DNA of 64,000 nucleotides from Epilithonimonas xixisoli (GTDB lineage: Bacteria > Bacteroidota > Bacteroidia > Flavobacteriales > Weeksellaceae). The stretch's first letter is position 1, and the number at the start of each line of letters is the position of its first letter. Made by a program: the position numbers and the translations under genes. Of the stretch, positions 38,496 to 47,109 are shown in pieces. Location of the stretch: the NCBI RefSeq assembly GCF_004365655.1, contig NZ_SOEO01000001.1, positions 1,116,001 to 1,180,000 on the forward strand, read 5' to 3'. The notes below the pieces were generated by a model. That model made no database searches and was not told where the DNA came from. It was given only the letters and a program-made list of their open reading frames with translations.

Positions 38496-40895
38496 ATGGA
38501 AAATCAAGATATCGATAAAATGTTCAGCGAAGCCGGAAAATCGGCGGAAGAAAAACCGACTTTCCCAAATTTCGAAAAAGTATGGCAAAACGTTGAAGAG
38601 AAATTAGATAAAAAAGAAGAAAAGAAAAGAATCATTCCACTTTGGTTGCCTTACGGAATGGTTGCTGGATTGGCTTTAACGTTTGGAGTTTTATATTTTG
38701 TGAATGATAAAGACACGAAAATAGAACCTCAAATCACATCAAACGATTACGGAAAACCAATCAATCCAAATCAAACAGAAACGCCAAAAAAAGTTGAGGA
38801 AATCAATAAAGCTTTTCAAGAGAATTTGGCGAAAAGTCCAGTCAAACCAGCTGAAGGAAAAGATATTATGGCTTATCAGAAAACTCCAAGTGCGATTGTT
38901 GCTCCACCAATGATTTACCATAATTCTTCTCCTGTGGCAGATGCAATTGCTCCAACAGTTCAGTACGAAATAAAAGCTGAAACAAATTCTTTAGCTGATG
39001 AGAAAAGAATTAGAGTTGAACAAGAAATGAGAAATAATATTGCTTCTCAGCAAAGACAGAAAGATATTGAAAGTTTTGTGGTTGTTGGCTATTCAACAGC
39101 AAAAAAGAAAGATAAGATAAGTTCTGTTAATCAAATTGAGAATCGTTCTAATTCAAGTTTTCTAAATGCAATACAAGGAAATGTTGCTGGTGTTCAAATC
39201 GCAACAGGGAAAGCAATTCCTGGAAGTTCTCCTAATATTAAAATCCGAGGAACAGCTTCATTAACTTCAAACAATCAACCATTATATGTGATTGATGGAA
39301 TTCCTTACGAGAAAGCAAGTTTGGCCAATATTGACCCAAATAAAATTAAAGATGTTCAGGTTTTAAAAGACCTTTCTGCAACTTCACTTTACGGAACTAG
39401 AGGCGCAAATGGAGTAGTTGTAATCAAAACTAAAGGTTTGTCCAAAAAGGAAATTGATTTGCTTAATAACCCAAAACCTATTCAAAATCAAGAATCTTAC
39501 GACGAGTGGAAAGAAAATAAATTCGAGTTGGCAAAGGCAGAACCACTTTCTACTTTCTCAATTGATGTGGACAAAGCATCATATTCCAACGTGAGAAGAA
39601 TGATAAACAATGGCGAATCTGTGGACAAAAACGCTGTGAGAATCGAGGAAATGATTAATTATTTTAATTACAATTATCCTCAACCAAAGAACAATCAGCC
39701 TTTTTCCATCAATACAGAATACAACGATTCGCCTTGGAATCCAAAACACAAACTTCTGAAAATCGGGTTACAAGGTAAAATTCTGAATGAAAAAGAATTA
39801 CCGGCTTCCAATTTGGTTTTCTTAATCGATGTTTCAGGTTCAATGAATCAGCAAAATAAATTGCCTTTGTTGAAAACTTCATTCAAGATTTTATTAGAAA
39901 AACTTCGTCCACAAGATAAAGTGGCGCTCGTAACTTATGCCGGAAGTGCAGGCGTTGTTTTGGAACCGACTTCTGCAAAGAACAAAGAAAAAATTCTTTC
40001 AGCTTTAGAAAATCTTAGTGCTGGCGGAAGTACAGCTGGAGGACAAGGAATTGAATTAGCTTATAAATTGGCTCAGGAAAATTTGGTCAAAAACGGAAAT
40101 AATCGTGTGATTCTGGCAACTGATGGCGATTTTAATGTTGGAGTTTCCGATAATTCCGAACTTCAAAAATTAATTGAACAAAAAAGACAATCTGGAATTT
40201 TCTTGACTTGCCTAGGTTTCGGAATGGGAAATTACAAAGACAATCGTTTGGAAATGTTGGCTGACAAAGGCAATGGAAATTATGCTTACATCGATAATAT
40301 GCAGGAATCTAACAAGTTTCTTGGAAAAGAATTTGCTGGAAGTATGTATGCGATTGCGAAAGATGTAAAGATTCAAATTGAGTTTAATCCGAAGTTCGTA
40401 AAATCCTATCGATTAATTGGTTATGAAAATAGAAAATTAAGAAATGAAGATTTTAAAAATGATAAAATTGATGCGGGAGAACTAGGAATTGGTCATACGG
40501 TGACAGCGATTTATGAAATCATTCCAACTGGTTCAGACTCAGAATTTGCACCTCAAGATATTGATTTGAAGTATTCTAAAAATGAATCTCAAAATGAATT
40601 TGGAGACGAATTAGCAACAGTTAAATTCCGTTACAAAAATCCGGATGAAGATGTAAGCAAAGAATTAATTCAGACTGTAAAAGATTCTAAAAATCAATTG
40701 AATAGCGCTTCGTCAGATTTCAAATTTTCATCGTCTGTCGCTTGGTTTGGATTGGTTTTAAGACAATCGGAATTCATCAAAGATAAAGACCTTGATAAAA
40801 TCATCAATCTTGCAAAACAGGGAAAAGCAAACGATGAAGATGGTTATCGTTCAGAATTTATCAGACTGATTGAAAGTTACAAGCAGATAAAGTAA
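38496..40895 (+). CDS. Chimeric protein: cytoplasmic anti-sigma-like tail, TM helix, TonB-plug domain and YfbK-type vWA domain
   Basis: The 799-residue protein has a charged cytoplasmic N-terminus (1-46) and one TM helix (about 47-69). A disordered stretch follows, then a SusC-like plug at about 195-318 (FVVVGYSTAKKKDK, GNVAGVQIATGKAIPGSS, PLYVIDGIPYE, LKDLSATSLYGTRGANGVVVIKTKG). No beta-barrel follows. Instead the YfbK/DUF3520 arrangement appears: PLSTFSIDVDKASYSNVRRM and EEMINYFNYNYPQP near 350-400, the vWA MIDAS motif DVSGS near 445-449, ATDGDFNVG near 545, and a C-terminal YfbK domain to 799. Position directly behind a sigma gene suggests an anti-sigma or sensor role (inference). Confidence 0.82.
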   Translation: MENQDIDKMFSEAGKSAEEKPTFPNFEKVWQNVEEKLDKKEEKKRIIPLWLPYGMVAGLALTFGVLYFVNDKDTKIEPQITSNDYGKPINPNQTETPKKVEEINKAFQENLAKSPVKPAEGKDIMAYQKTPSAIVAPPMIYHNSSPVADAIAPTVQYEIKAETNSLADEKRIRVEQEMRNNIASQQRQKDIESFVVVGYSTAKKKDKISSVNQIENRSNSSFLNAIQGNVAGVQIATGKAIPGSSPNIKIRGTASLTSNNQPLYVIDGIPYEKASLANIDPNKIKDVQVLKDLSATSLYGTRGANGVVVIKTKGLSKKEIDLLNNPKPIQNQESYDEWKENKFELAKAEPLSTFSIDVDKASYSNVRRMINNGESVDKNAVRIEEMINYFNYNYPQPKNNQPFSINTEYNDSPWNPKHKLLKIGLQGKILNEKELPASNLVFLIDVSGSMNQQNKLPLLKTSFKILLEKLRPQDKVALVTYAGSAGVVLEPTSAKNKEKILSALENLSAGGSTAGGQGIELAYKLAQENLVKNGNNRVILATDGDFNVGVSDNSELQKLIEQKRQSGIFLTCLGFGMGNYKDNRLEMLADKGNGNYAYIDNMQESNKFLGKEFAGSMYAIAKDVKIQIEFNPKFVKSYRLIGYENRKLRNEDFKNDKIDAGELGIGHTVTAIYEIIPTGSDSEFAPQDIDLKYSKNESQNEFGDELATVKFRYKNPDEDVSKELIQTVKDSKNQLNSASSDFKFSSSVAWFGLVLRQSEFIKDKDLDKIINLAKQGKANDEDGYRSEFIRLIESYKQIK

Positions 40896-40917
40896 TCTTC
40901 CCAATATTAAATTTTTG

Positions 40918-40944
40918 AAAAGCAACTCCAAGAGTTGCTTTTTG
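40918..40944 (+). terminator. Terminator after the plug/vWA gene
   Basis: AAAAGCAACTC (40918-40928) pairs perfectly with GAGTTGCTTTT (40932-40942) around a 3-base loop. Confidence 0.85.
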
Positions 40945-40998
40945 TCATATTATGCTTTCAATAATTTTCCGTAAATTCGCTAAAATTTTTTAATCACA

Positions 40999-42390
40999 AT
41001 GAATTACGATATTATTGTTATTGGAAGTGGACCTGGCGGTTATGTGACTGCAATCAGAGCTTCTCAATTGGGTTTCAAAACAGCCATCATCGAAAAAGAA
41101 AATCTTGGAGGAATCTGCCTTAACTGGGGTTGTATCCCAACCAAAGCATTGTTGAAATCTGCTCACGTTTTCAATTATTTGAAGCACGCAGAAGACTATG
41201 GTCTTAACAAAGTGGAAAATCCAGGATTTGACTTTGCCAAAGTTATCCAAAGAAGTAGAGGTGTAGCTTCTAAAATGAGCGGTGGAATTTCTTTCTTGAT
41301 GAAGAAAAACAAAATCGATGTCATTATGGGAACTGCAACAGTGAAAGCTGGTAAAAAAGTTTCTGTGGTAGATGCTGAAGGAAAATCAACTGAATATTCT
41401 GCGAGCAATATCATCATTGCAACAGGAGCGCGTTCTAGAGAATTGCCAAATCTTCCTCAAGATGGTAAAAAAGTAATCGGATACAGACAGGCATTGTCTC
41501 TTCCTGAGCAACCAAAATCTATGATTGTTGTAGGTTCTGGCGCTATCGGAATTGAGTTTGCTGATTTTTATAACGCAATGGGAACTAAAGTTACTGTTGT
41601 AGAATTCTTGCCAAACATCGTTCCTTTGGAGGATGAAGACGTTTCAAAACACGTAGAGAAATCTCTGAAGAAAGCGGGAATTGAAATAATGACCAATTCT
41701 TCTGTAGAATCTGTGGATACTTCTGGAAACGGCGTAAAAGCAAAAGTAAAGACCGAAAAAGGTGAAATCACGCTTGAAGCTGATATTCTACTTTCTGCAG
41801 TTGGAATTGCTTCTAATGTTGAAGGAATCGGACTTGAAGCAGTTGGAATTAAAACTGAAAAAGGAAAAGTTTTGGTTAATGAATGGTATCAGACTTCTGT
41901 TCCTGGATATTACGCAATCGGTGACATCATCCCGACTCAGGCTTTGGCTCACGTGGCTTCTGCAGAGGGAATTACTTGTGTTGAGAAAATCAAAGGAATG
42001 CACGTTGAAGCAATTGATTACGGAAATATTCCGGGTTGTACTTATTGCCACCCAGAAATTGCTTCTGTTGGTTTAACTGAAAAACAAGCGAAAGAAAAAG
42101 GTTACGAAATCAAAGTTGGTAAATTCCCTTTCTCAGCATCTGGAAAAGCGACAGCTAATGGTGATGTTGATGGATTTATCAAAGTAATCTTTGATGCGAA
42201 ATATGGCGAGTGGCTTGGTTGTCATATGGTTGGTGACGGCGTTACCGATATGATTGCGGAAGCTGTTGTTGCAAGAAAACTTGAAACGACTGGACACGAA
42301 GTTCTAAAAGCAATTCACCCGCATCCAACCATCTCAGAAGCAGTGATGGAAGCTGTTGCTGCTGCTTATGGCGAAGTGATTCATATTTAA
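40999..42390 (+). CDS. lpdA: Dihydrolipoyl dehydrogenase (E3)
   Basis: The 463-residue flavoprotein reoxidises dihydrolipoamide with NAD+ in 2-oxoacid dehydrogenase complexes and the glycine cleavage system. The FAD motif IIVIGSGPGGYVTAIRASQLG is at 4-24. The redox disulfide lies in GGICLNWGCIPTK near 37-49 (C-x4-C). The NAD motif IVVGSGAIGIEFADFY is near 176-191. The C-terminal active-site AIHPHPTISEAVMEA carries the His-Glu dyad. The length is standard. It stands between two terminators as a single-gene unit. Confidence 0.96.
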   Translation: MNYDIIVIGSGPGGYVTAIRASQLGFKTAIIEKENLGGICLNWGCIPTKALLKSAHVFNYLKHAEDYGLNKVENPGFDFAKVIQRSRGVASKMSGGISFLMKKNKIDVIMGTATVKAGKKVSVVDAEGKSTEYSASNIIIATGARSRELPNLPQDGKKVIGYRQALSLPEQPKSMIVVGSGAIGIEFADFYNAMGTKVTVVEFLPNIVPLEDEDVSKHVEKSLKKAGIEIMTNSSVESVDTSGNGVKAKVKTEKGEITLEADILLSAVGIASNVEGIGLEAVGIKTEKGKVLVNEWYQTSVPGYYAIGDIIPTQALAHVASAEGITCVEKIKGMHVEAIDYGNIPGCTYCHPEIASVGLTEKQAKEKGYEIKVGKFPFSASGKATANGDVDGFIKVIFDAKYGEWLGCHMVGDGVTDMIAEAVVARKLETTGHEVLKAIHPHPTISEAVMEAVAAAYGEVIHI

Positions 42391-42417
42391 TAGGATTAAC
42401 ATAATATTCATATTATA

Positions 42418-42446
42418 AAACCACAGAATTTTCTGTGGTTTTTTTA
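42418..42446 (+). terminator. Terminator after lpdA
   Basis: AAACCACAGAA (42418-42428) and TTCTGTGGTTT (42431-42441) form an 11-bp stem followed by a T-run, directly before the patatin gene. Confidence 0.88.
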
Positions 42447-42456
42447 ATTTTACTTA

Positions 42457-43260
42457 ATGGAAAATTCGAAGATTGGATTGGTTTTGTCCGGAGGTGGAAC
42501 ACGTGGATTAGCCCACGCAGGGGTTTTGAAATTTCTGAAAGAAAAAAATATAGAACCCGATGTTCTGTCTTGTTGCAGCGCAGGTTCAATCGTTGGCTCT
42601 TTGTATGCAGTCGGGAAAACGCCGGAAGAAATTTTGGATTTTTTCCAATCCATCTATTTTTTTCATTGGAAACATTTTACTTTCAACCAGCCGGGATTTG
42701 TTTCATCTGCAATTTTCACTACTTATCTCAATCCCATTTTTCAAGAGATGACTTTGGGAGATTTGGACAAAGATGTGAGGATCGTCGCTACAGAATTGAT
42801 TACTGGACAACAAAAAGTTTTCGAAAAACATTACAAAATAGTTGATGCGATTATCGCTTCTTCCTGTATTCCTGGGATTTCCACACCATATTTCATTGAT
42901 GGAGAAATGTACAGCGATGGCGGTGTTTTGAACAATTTCCCAGCCGATGTCATCAATAATGAATGTGAAAAAATAATTGGCGTTTATGTCACGCCACCTC
43001 AAGATGTGGAAGCGAAAGACCTTAAAACCATCAAAGCTGTCACCACACGAGCTTACGAGTTGGCATCACACCGGACCGAGATTTATAAGTTTGCGTATTG
43101 CGACTGGTTTATGACATCCAAAAAATTATCCAAATACGGCATATTCGAAAGAAATCCTCAGCGATTGGTTGAGATTGTTGAAATAGGATACGACGAGGCC
43201 AAACGTTCGTTTTCAGAAAACGAAGAAGAATTTACCTTAATGTTTTCAAAAAAGGAATAA
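42457..43260 (+). CDS. Patatin-like phospholipase
   Basis: The 267-residue protein has the patatin fold. The glycine-rich oxyanion hole is GLVLSGGGTRGLAHAGVLKF. The nucleophile block is SCCSAGSIVGSLYA with the Ser near residue 47, and the catalytic Asp is in YSDGGVLNNFPAD. In the usual GxSxG elbow the first Gly is Cys here (C-C-S-A-G), an uncommon variation. It should hydrolyse acyl groups from lipids. There is no signal peptide, so it is probably cytosolic or injected into the inner leaflet. Its last 29 bases overlap the 3' end of the convergent hydrolase gene. Confidence 0.88.
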   Translation: MENSKIGLVLSGGGTRGLAHAGVLKFLKEKNIEPDVLSCCSAGSIVGSLYAVGKTPEEILDFFQSIYFFHWKHFTFNQPGFVSSAIFTTYLNPIFQEMTLGDLDKDVRIVATELITGQQKVFEKHYKIVDAIIASSCIPGISTPYFIDGEMYSDGGVLNNFPADVINNECEKIIGVYVTPPQDVEAKDLKTIKAVTTRAYELASHRTEIYKFAYCDWFMTSKKLSKYGIFERNPQRLVEIVEIGYDEAKRSFSENEEEFTLMFSKKE

Positions 43261-44029
43261 TTGCCTGCCAGTTTTCTTCCGCATCATCGTGGAAGGCAGA
43301 CAACGCCATTGTTCCGTGATGACCTTTGGTTTTGGATGGAAGATAAAATTCTTTTCTCGCAGAAACCGAATTATAGATTGATTTCCACTGTGCTTCTTCG
43401 TTTCTTGCCGAGGAAGTAAAGACTGGGATCTTTACATCTTTAGCGTATTCTGCAATGTTTTTATTTTCGATTTTAAAATATTCTCCCGGAGAGTAGGCGA
43501 TGAGCGCTTTGTAGTCCTTGGGATACTTTGCAGCCATATAAAACCCTAGAGAAGCCGAGTAAGAACTTCCCCAATAGATTATTTTTCGCGATTTGATTTC
43601 ATTTTTAGCATAATCGAAAGACGCTTCCAAATCAGGAATTACGTCTTGGAAAGATGTCGACATGCCTTGTTTCAGAGCTTCTTTTTTGGTAAGATTAGTG
43701 ACTTGATTCAAGATATCTCCAGAGCGAAGATCTACCGCAAGCACATTGAATCCCAATTCTACAAGTCTAGGAGCAATGTGGCGAAATTCACCGCGACTAA
43801 AACCTGCCTGATGATATAATATAATTAGCGGACCGCGTTTGTTGTGGCTAGAGTAGTAATCTGCATAAACCTTAAGCCCATCGGAAGTTGGAAAATTTAC
43901 GGTTTTATAGGTGTGGTGTTTTACACTTAATACTTCAGAAGTGTTGTAATCTGAAAGTGAGGCGCTCGAGGAACAACCAGTTAAACAATTAATCAGAATG
44001 ATCCAAGGTATGAAATAAAGTTTTTTCAT
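43232..44029 (-). CDS. Alpha/beta hydrolase lipoprotein (dienelactone-hydrolase-like)
   Basis: The 265-residue protein has a lipoprotein signal with a lipobox ending at Cys19 (INCLTGC). It shows the alpha/beta-hydrolase core: LIILYHQAGFSRGEFRHIAPRL near the oxyanion hole, FNVLAVDLRSGD, and the nucleophile elbow IYWGSSYSASLGFY. The elbow is G-S-S-Y-S, with Ser in place of the last Gly. PVFTSSARNEEAQ and KGHHGTMAL supply the acid and histidine. The substrate is unknown. The gene is convergent with the patatin gene and overlaps it by 29 bases. Confidence 0.8.
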   Translation of the reverse strand: MKKLYFIPWIILINCLTGCSSSASLSDYNTSEVLSVKHHTYKTVNFPTSDGLKVYADYYSSHNKRGPLIILYHQAGFSRGEFRHIAPRLVELGFNVLAVDLRSGDILNQVTNLTKKEALKQGMSTSFQDVIPDLEASFDYAKNEIKSRKIIYWGSSYSASLGFYMAAKYPKDYKALIAYSPGEYFKIENKNIAEYAKDVKIPVFTSSARNEEAQWKSIYNSVSARKEFYLPSKTKGHHGTMALSAFHDDAEENWQAIIPFLKTLR

Positions 44030-44134
44030 AGTGAGGAATTTAAATTATTATCTTAATTGTATTTGATATTTATTTAATATTCCTCAAATTTAAATGTTTA
44101 TTTTTAATTATTCAATAAGTTATATTAATTATTT

Positions 44135-44962
44135 TTAAATTATTTTCTCTCCACATATTTTGCAGAAACGCGCATTCTCGTCGTTGTCGTCATTGCCACA
44201 TCTTTTGCAATTGAAGTTGTTTTTCTTTTGTTTTCGGAACTCAGAAGTCACAATTCCGGTTGGGACGGCAATAATACTGTAACCACAAAGCATTACAATA
44301 ATTGATAACATTTTACCTAAAGGTGTCGCAGGAGAAATATCGCCATAACCAACCGTTGTAATCGTAACAACGGCCCAATAAACACTTTGCGGAATACTGC
44401 TAAATCCATTTTTTCCACCTTCCACAACATACATCAAAGACCCAATAAGTACGATGAAAATCACCATAAACAAAAGGAAAATATAAATTTTTCTAGAACT
44501 GTGTTTTAAGGCCGAAACGATAAATCTACCATCGTGCATATAATCTGCCAGATTGAAAATCCTAAAAATCCTTAGCATTCTCAGCATCCTGATAATCGCC
44601 ACAAAATGCCAAACCGGAAAAAACAGACTGATATAAAATGGAATTATTGATAAAAAATCTATCACTCCCAAAGGGCTGAAAATATATTCCTCTCTGTCTT
44701 TTACACAAATGATTCGCAATATATATTCTATTGTAAAAATTAAAGTGATGAAAAATTCAGCATAATAAAACTCTGTGCGATATTGTAAATTTATAATGGG
44801 AATCGTCTCTACCATTAGCAAAACCGTACTTATCAAAATAAGTGACAATAAAAAAATATCAAAGGTTTTTCCCGCTTTGGTATTGGATAAATAAACAACT
44901 TCGTAAATTTTTTTTCTCCAACCATCTTCCGGAATCAAATCAAACTCAGGCTTAATTTTCAT
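44135..44962 (-). CDS. Voltage-gated-type potassium channel with C-terminal zinc ribbon
   Basis: From Met at 44962 (MKIKPEFDLIPEDGWRKK) the protein has 275 residues. It has an S1-S4 region with arginine-rich S4 (IRMLRMLRIFRIF) and a pore with selectivity filter TTVGYGD. S6 is MLSIIVMLCGYSIIAVPTGIV, and the cytoplasmic tail ends in a zinc ribbon with two CxxC pairs (CKRCGNDD and CKICGEKII). A longer open frame from 45115 would begin beyond the -7 box and operators of the divergent toxin-antitoxin genes and is rejected. It should conduct K+ across the inner membrane. Confidence 0.88.
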   Translation of the reverse strand: MKIKPEFDLIPEDGWRKKIYEVVYLSNTKAGKTFDIFLLSLILISTVLLMVETIPIINLQYRTEFYYAEFFITLIFTIEYILRIICVKDREEYIFSPLGVIDFLSIIPFYISLFFPVWHFVAIIRMLRMLRIFRIFNLADYMHDGRFIVSALKHSSRKIYIFLLFMVIFIVLIGSLMYVVEGGKNGFSSIPQSVYWAVVTITTVGYGDISPATPLGKMLSIIVMLCGYSIIAVPTGIVTSEFRKQKKNNFNCKRCGNDDNDENARFCKICGEKII

Positions 44963-45022
44963 AACTTTAAAATAAAAAATGAAGGTAATAAAAATTAAAT
45001 CGCATAAGAAATAAAAATAATT

Positions 45023-45063
45023 AGACAAAAGTCTTTTTTTTAAAGACAAAAGTCTTACCTTTG
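45023..45063 (+). promoter_or_regulatory. Promoter and paired operator of toxin-antitoxin module 1
   Basis: Two identical 12-base palindromes AGACAAAAGTCT (45023-45034 and 45044-45055) are spaced 21 bases start to start, two helical turns. The second abuts the -7 box TACCTTTG (45056-45063), 20 bases before the antitoxin ATG. Binding by the HTH antitoxin as a dimer pair would block transcription (inference). Confidence 0.65.
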
Positions 45064-45082
45064 TGGGAGATAAAGTAAAAAG

Positions 45083-45538
45083 ATGAAAAAATATAAAACA
45101 ACAGACGAAGCACATTCTGTATCAGAACCAATGGCAGTGTATGGATATCAGAATTTTGATGATGGCGGTATTTTCAGAATGATAGAAATCGCAGAACGAG
45201 GGATTTCTTTTAAATTCTTCGATAATCTTGTAAAAAAATTCCCTTTTAGTTTTCAAGATTGGGCGGGTTTTCTTCATATCTCTGGGAAGACATTATCCCG
45301 TTATCAAAAAGAAGAAAAAACCTTTGATACATTGCAGTCAGAGAAAATATTGCAAATAGAAATGCTTTACAAAAGAGGAGAGGAAGTTTTTGGGTCGTCA
45401 GATTATTTTTTGATTTGGTTGCAGGCAGAGAATCTCGCATTAGGAAAGACAAAACCACAAGACCTCATTGGAAGCAACTTCGGAATCTCACTTCTGATGG
45501 ATGAGCTTACAAGATTGGAACACGGTATTTTAGCGTAG
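45083..45538 (+). CDS. Xre/MbcA/ParS-type antitoxin of a RES toxin module (module 1)
   Basis: The 151-residue protein has an N-terminal Xre-like HTH at about 40-95 (FSFQDWAGFLHISGKTLSRYQKEEKTFDTLQSEKI in outline) and a C-terminal toxin-binding DUF2384 domain at about 95-151 (RGEEVFGSSDYFLIWLQAENLALG, LIGSNFGISLLMDEL). Such antitoxins bind and neutralise the RES toxin encoded next and repress their own promoter. The first 30 residues are probably flexible. The toxin gene starts five bases after the stop codon. Confidence 0.88.
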   Translation: MKKYKTTDEAHSVSEPMAVYGYQNFDDGGIFRMIEIAERGISFKFFDNLVKKFPFSFQDWAGFLHISGKTLSRYQKEEKTFDTLQSEKILQIEMLYKRGEEVFGSSDYFLIWLQAENLALGKTKPQDLIGSNFGISLLMDELTRLEHGILA

Positions 45539-45543
45539 CATTA

Positions 45544-45996
45544 ATGATAGTTTTTAGATTATCAAAAGAAATTTATGCTAACGATCTCTCCGGAAAAGGC
45601 GCAGAAATAGCTGGCGGAAGATGGAATAGCAAAGGCAATGCAGCTTTGTACACGGGGCAATCTATTGCACTTTGCGTTACCGAGATTGCTGTTCACATTC
45701 CACTTGGCATTATTCCAAAAGATTATCGATTGGTTCACATTGAAATTCCTGATATTGAAGTTTTTGAGCCGAAAAGATTTCCTAAAGATTGGAATACTTT
45801 TCCACATCTCGACGCAACTCAGAAGATGGGAGACAAATTTCTGAAAGAAAACAAATTCCTGACGATGAAAGTTCCTTCTGCAGCGGTTCAAGGGGAATTC
45901 AATTATATTATTAATCCTCGAAATAATAATTTTAACAAAGTTCAAATCAAGAAAGTAGAGAAGTTTACTTTTGATGACCGATTGTTTGTTAGATAA
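45544..45996 (+). CDS. RES-domain toxin (NAD+-degrading, module 1)
   Basis: The 150-residue protein is a RES-domain protein of normal length. The signature Arg-Glu-Ser-type residues appear in GGRWNSKGNAALYTGQSIALCVTEIAVH (in outline: GGRWNSKG, ALYTGQSIAL, TEIAVH) and in the C-terminal KVPSAAVQGEFNYIINPRN. RES toxins such as MbcT and the Pseudomonas/Photorhabdus Res act by NAD+ phosphorolysis or hydrolysis or by ADP-ribosylation; which of these applies here is not settled by sequence. It is a partner of the antitoxin upstream. The next gene, nif3-like, starts 14 bases later. Confidence 0.88.
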   Translation: MIVFRLSKEIYANDLSGKGAEIAGGRWNSKGNAALYTGQSIALCVTEIAVHIPLGIIPKDYRLVHIEIPDIEVFEPKRFPKDWNTFPHLDATQKMGDKFLKENKFLTMKVPSAAVQGEFNYIINPRNNNFNKVQIKKVEKFTFDDRLFVR

Positions 45997-46009
45997 AAAA
46001 AGTAAATCA

Positions 46010-47107
46010 ATGAAAATCAAAGAGTTTATAAATGAATTTGAAAAAATAATTCCGGTAAGGCAAGCTGAGGATTTTGATAATGTTGGTTTGCTTTGTGGAA
46101 ATCCTGATAGAGAAATTTCGGGAATTTTGATTGCTCACGATGCTTTGGAATCTGTAGTTGATGAAGCGATTGAAAAGGATTTAAATTTTATATTTTGTTT
46201 TCATCCAATCATTTTTTCGGGATTAAAATCAATTACTGGTAAAAATTATGTGGAGCGAGCTGTTCTGAAAGCTTTAGAAAATAAAATTGCAATCTATGCG
46301 ATTCACACCGCTTTTGATAATGATTATTTTGGTGTTAATTATAAAATATGTGAAGTTCTTGGATTGAAGAATCAAAAAGTATTAATGCCGAAACAGAATC
46401 AATTAAAAAAACTAGAAGTTTATGTTCCTGGTGATTCTGCTGAAAAATTAAAAAATTCACTTTTCGAAGCTGGAGCCGGAAATATTGGTTTCTATGACGA
46501 ATGCAGTTTTTCGATTGATGGAAACGGAACTTTTCGCCCGCTGGAAGGTTCAAATCCTGTGACTGGAACTCACAATGAAAGAGAAAACGCCAATGAAGTT
46601 CTGCTTTCTGTGATTTTTGAAGATTATAAAAAGCATCAGATTCTCTTTGCGATGAAACAAAATCATCCTTATGAAGAAGTTGCTTATCAATTAATTTCGC
46701 TCGAAAATGAAAATCAATATACAGGTTTGGGAAGATTCGGAGACTTGGAAATCGAAATGGATGAGGAGGATTTTCTGAAATTCGTAAAAGAGAAATTTAA
46801 TCTTAATGTTATCAGATACAATTCATTAACTCAGAAAAAAATCAAAAGAGTAGGCGTTTTGGGTGGAAGCGGAGCAAGTGGAATCAAGTCTGCAATTTCT
46901 GCAAAATGTGATGCTTATCTCACTGGTGATGTGAAGTATCACGATTTCTTTTCAGCGGAAGACAAAATGTTGATTTGCGATATTGGACATTTTGAGTCAG
47001 AACAATTTGTAACTCAACAATTATTTGAAATTTTGTCCAAAAAATTCACTACATTTGCAATCGCTAAAACGACAATAAAAACAAATCCTGTTAATTATTT
47101 TATATAG
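46010..47107 (+). CDS. Nif3-like dinuclear metal-centre protein
   Basis: The 365-residue protein belongs to the NIF3/YbgI family. Conserved features are DFDNVGLLCGNPDREISGILIAHDA (in outline), FCFHPIIFSGLKSI with metal histidine, AIHTAFDN, and the C-terminal KCDAYLTGDVKYHDFF and CDIGHFESE. A PII-like inserted domain (about 130-240) gives the longer family form. Family members are hexameric with a two-metal site; their cellular reaction is debated, so the annotation as GTP cyclohydrolase type 2 is not relied on. The ATG at 46010 is preferred to an upstream in-frame Met that lies inside the toxin gene. Confidence 0.88.
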   Translation: MKIKEFINEFEKIIPVRQAEDFDNVGLLCGNPDREISGILIAHDALESVVDEAIEKDLNFIFCFHPIIFSGLKSITGKNYVERAVLKALENKIAIYAIHTAFDNDYFGVNYKICEVLGLKNQKVLMPKQNQLKKLEVYVPGDSAEKLKNSLFEAGAGNIGFYDECSFSIDGNGTFRPLEGSNPVTGTHNERENANEVLLSVIFEDYKKHQILFAMKQNHPYEEVAYQLISLENENQYTGLGRFGDLEIEMDEEDFLKFVKEKFNLNVIRYNSLTQKKIKRVGVLGGSGASGIKSAISAKCDAYLTGDVKYHDFFSAEDKMLICDIGHFESEQFVTQQLFEILSKKFTTFAIAKTTIKTNPVNYFI

Positions 47108-47109
47108 AT

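Noticed and set aside
44703-44715. ACACAAATGATTCG on the plus strand, resembling the 16-26 kb element
   Set aside because: It lies inside the potassium-channel coding region on the opposite strand, has no nearby start and is best explained by chance.
44963-45115. A 51-residue N-terminal extension of the potassium channel
   Set aside because: It would begin inside the antitoxin gene and cross the operator and promoter of the divergent toxin-antitoxin module. Met at 44962 fits the family.
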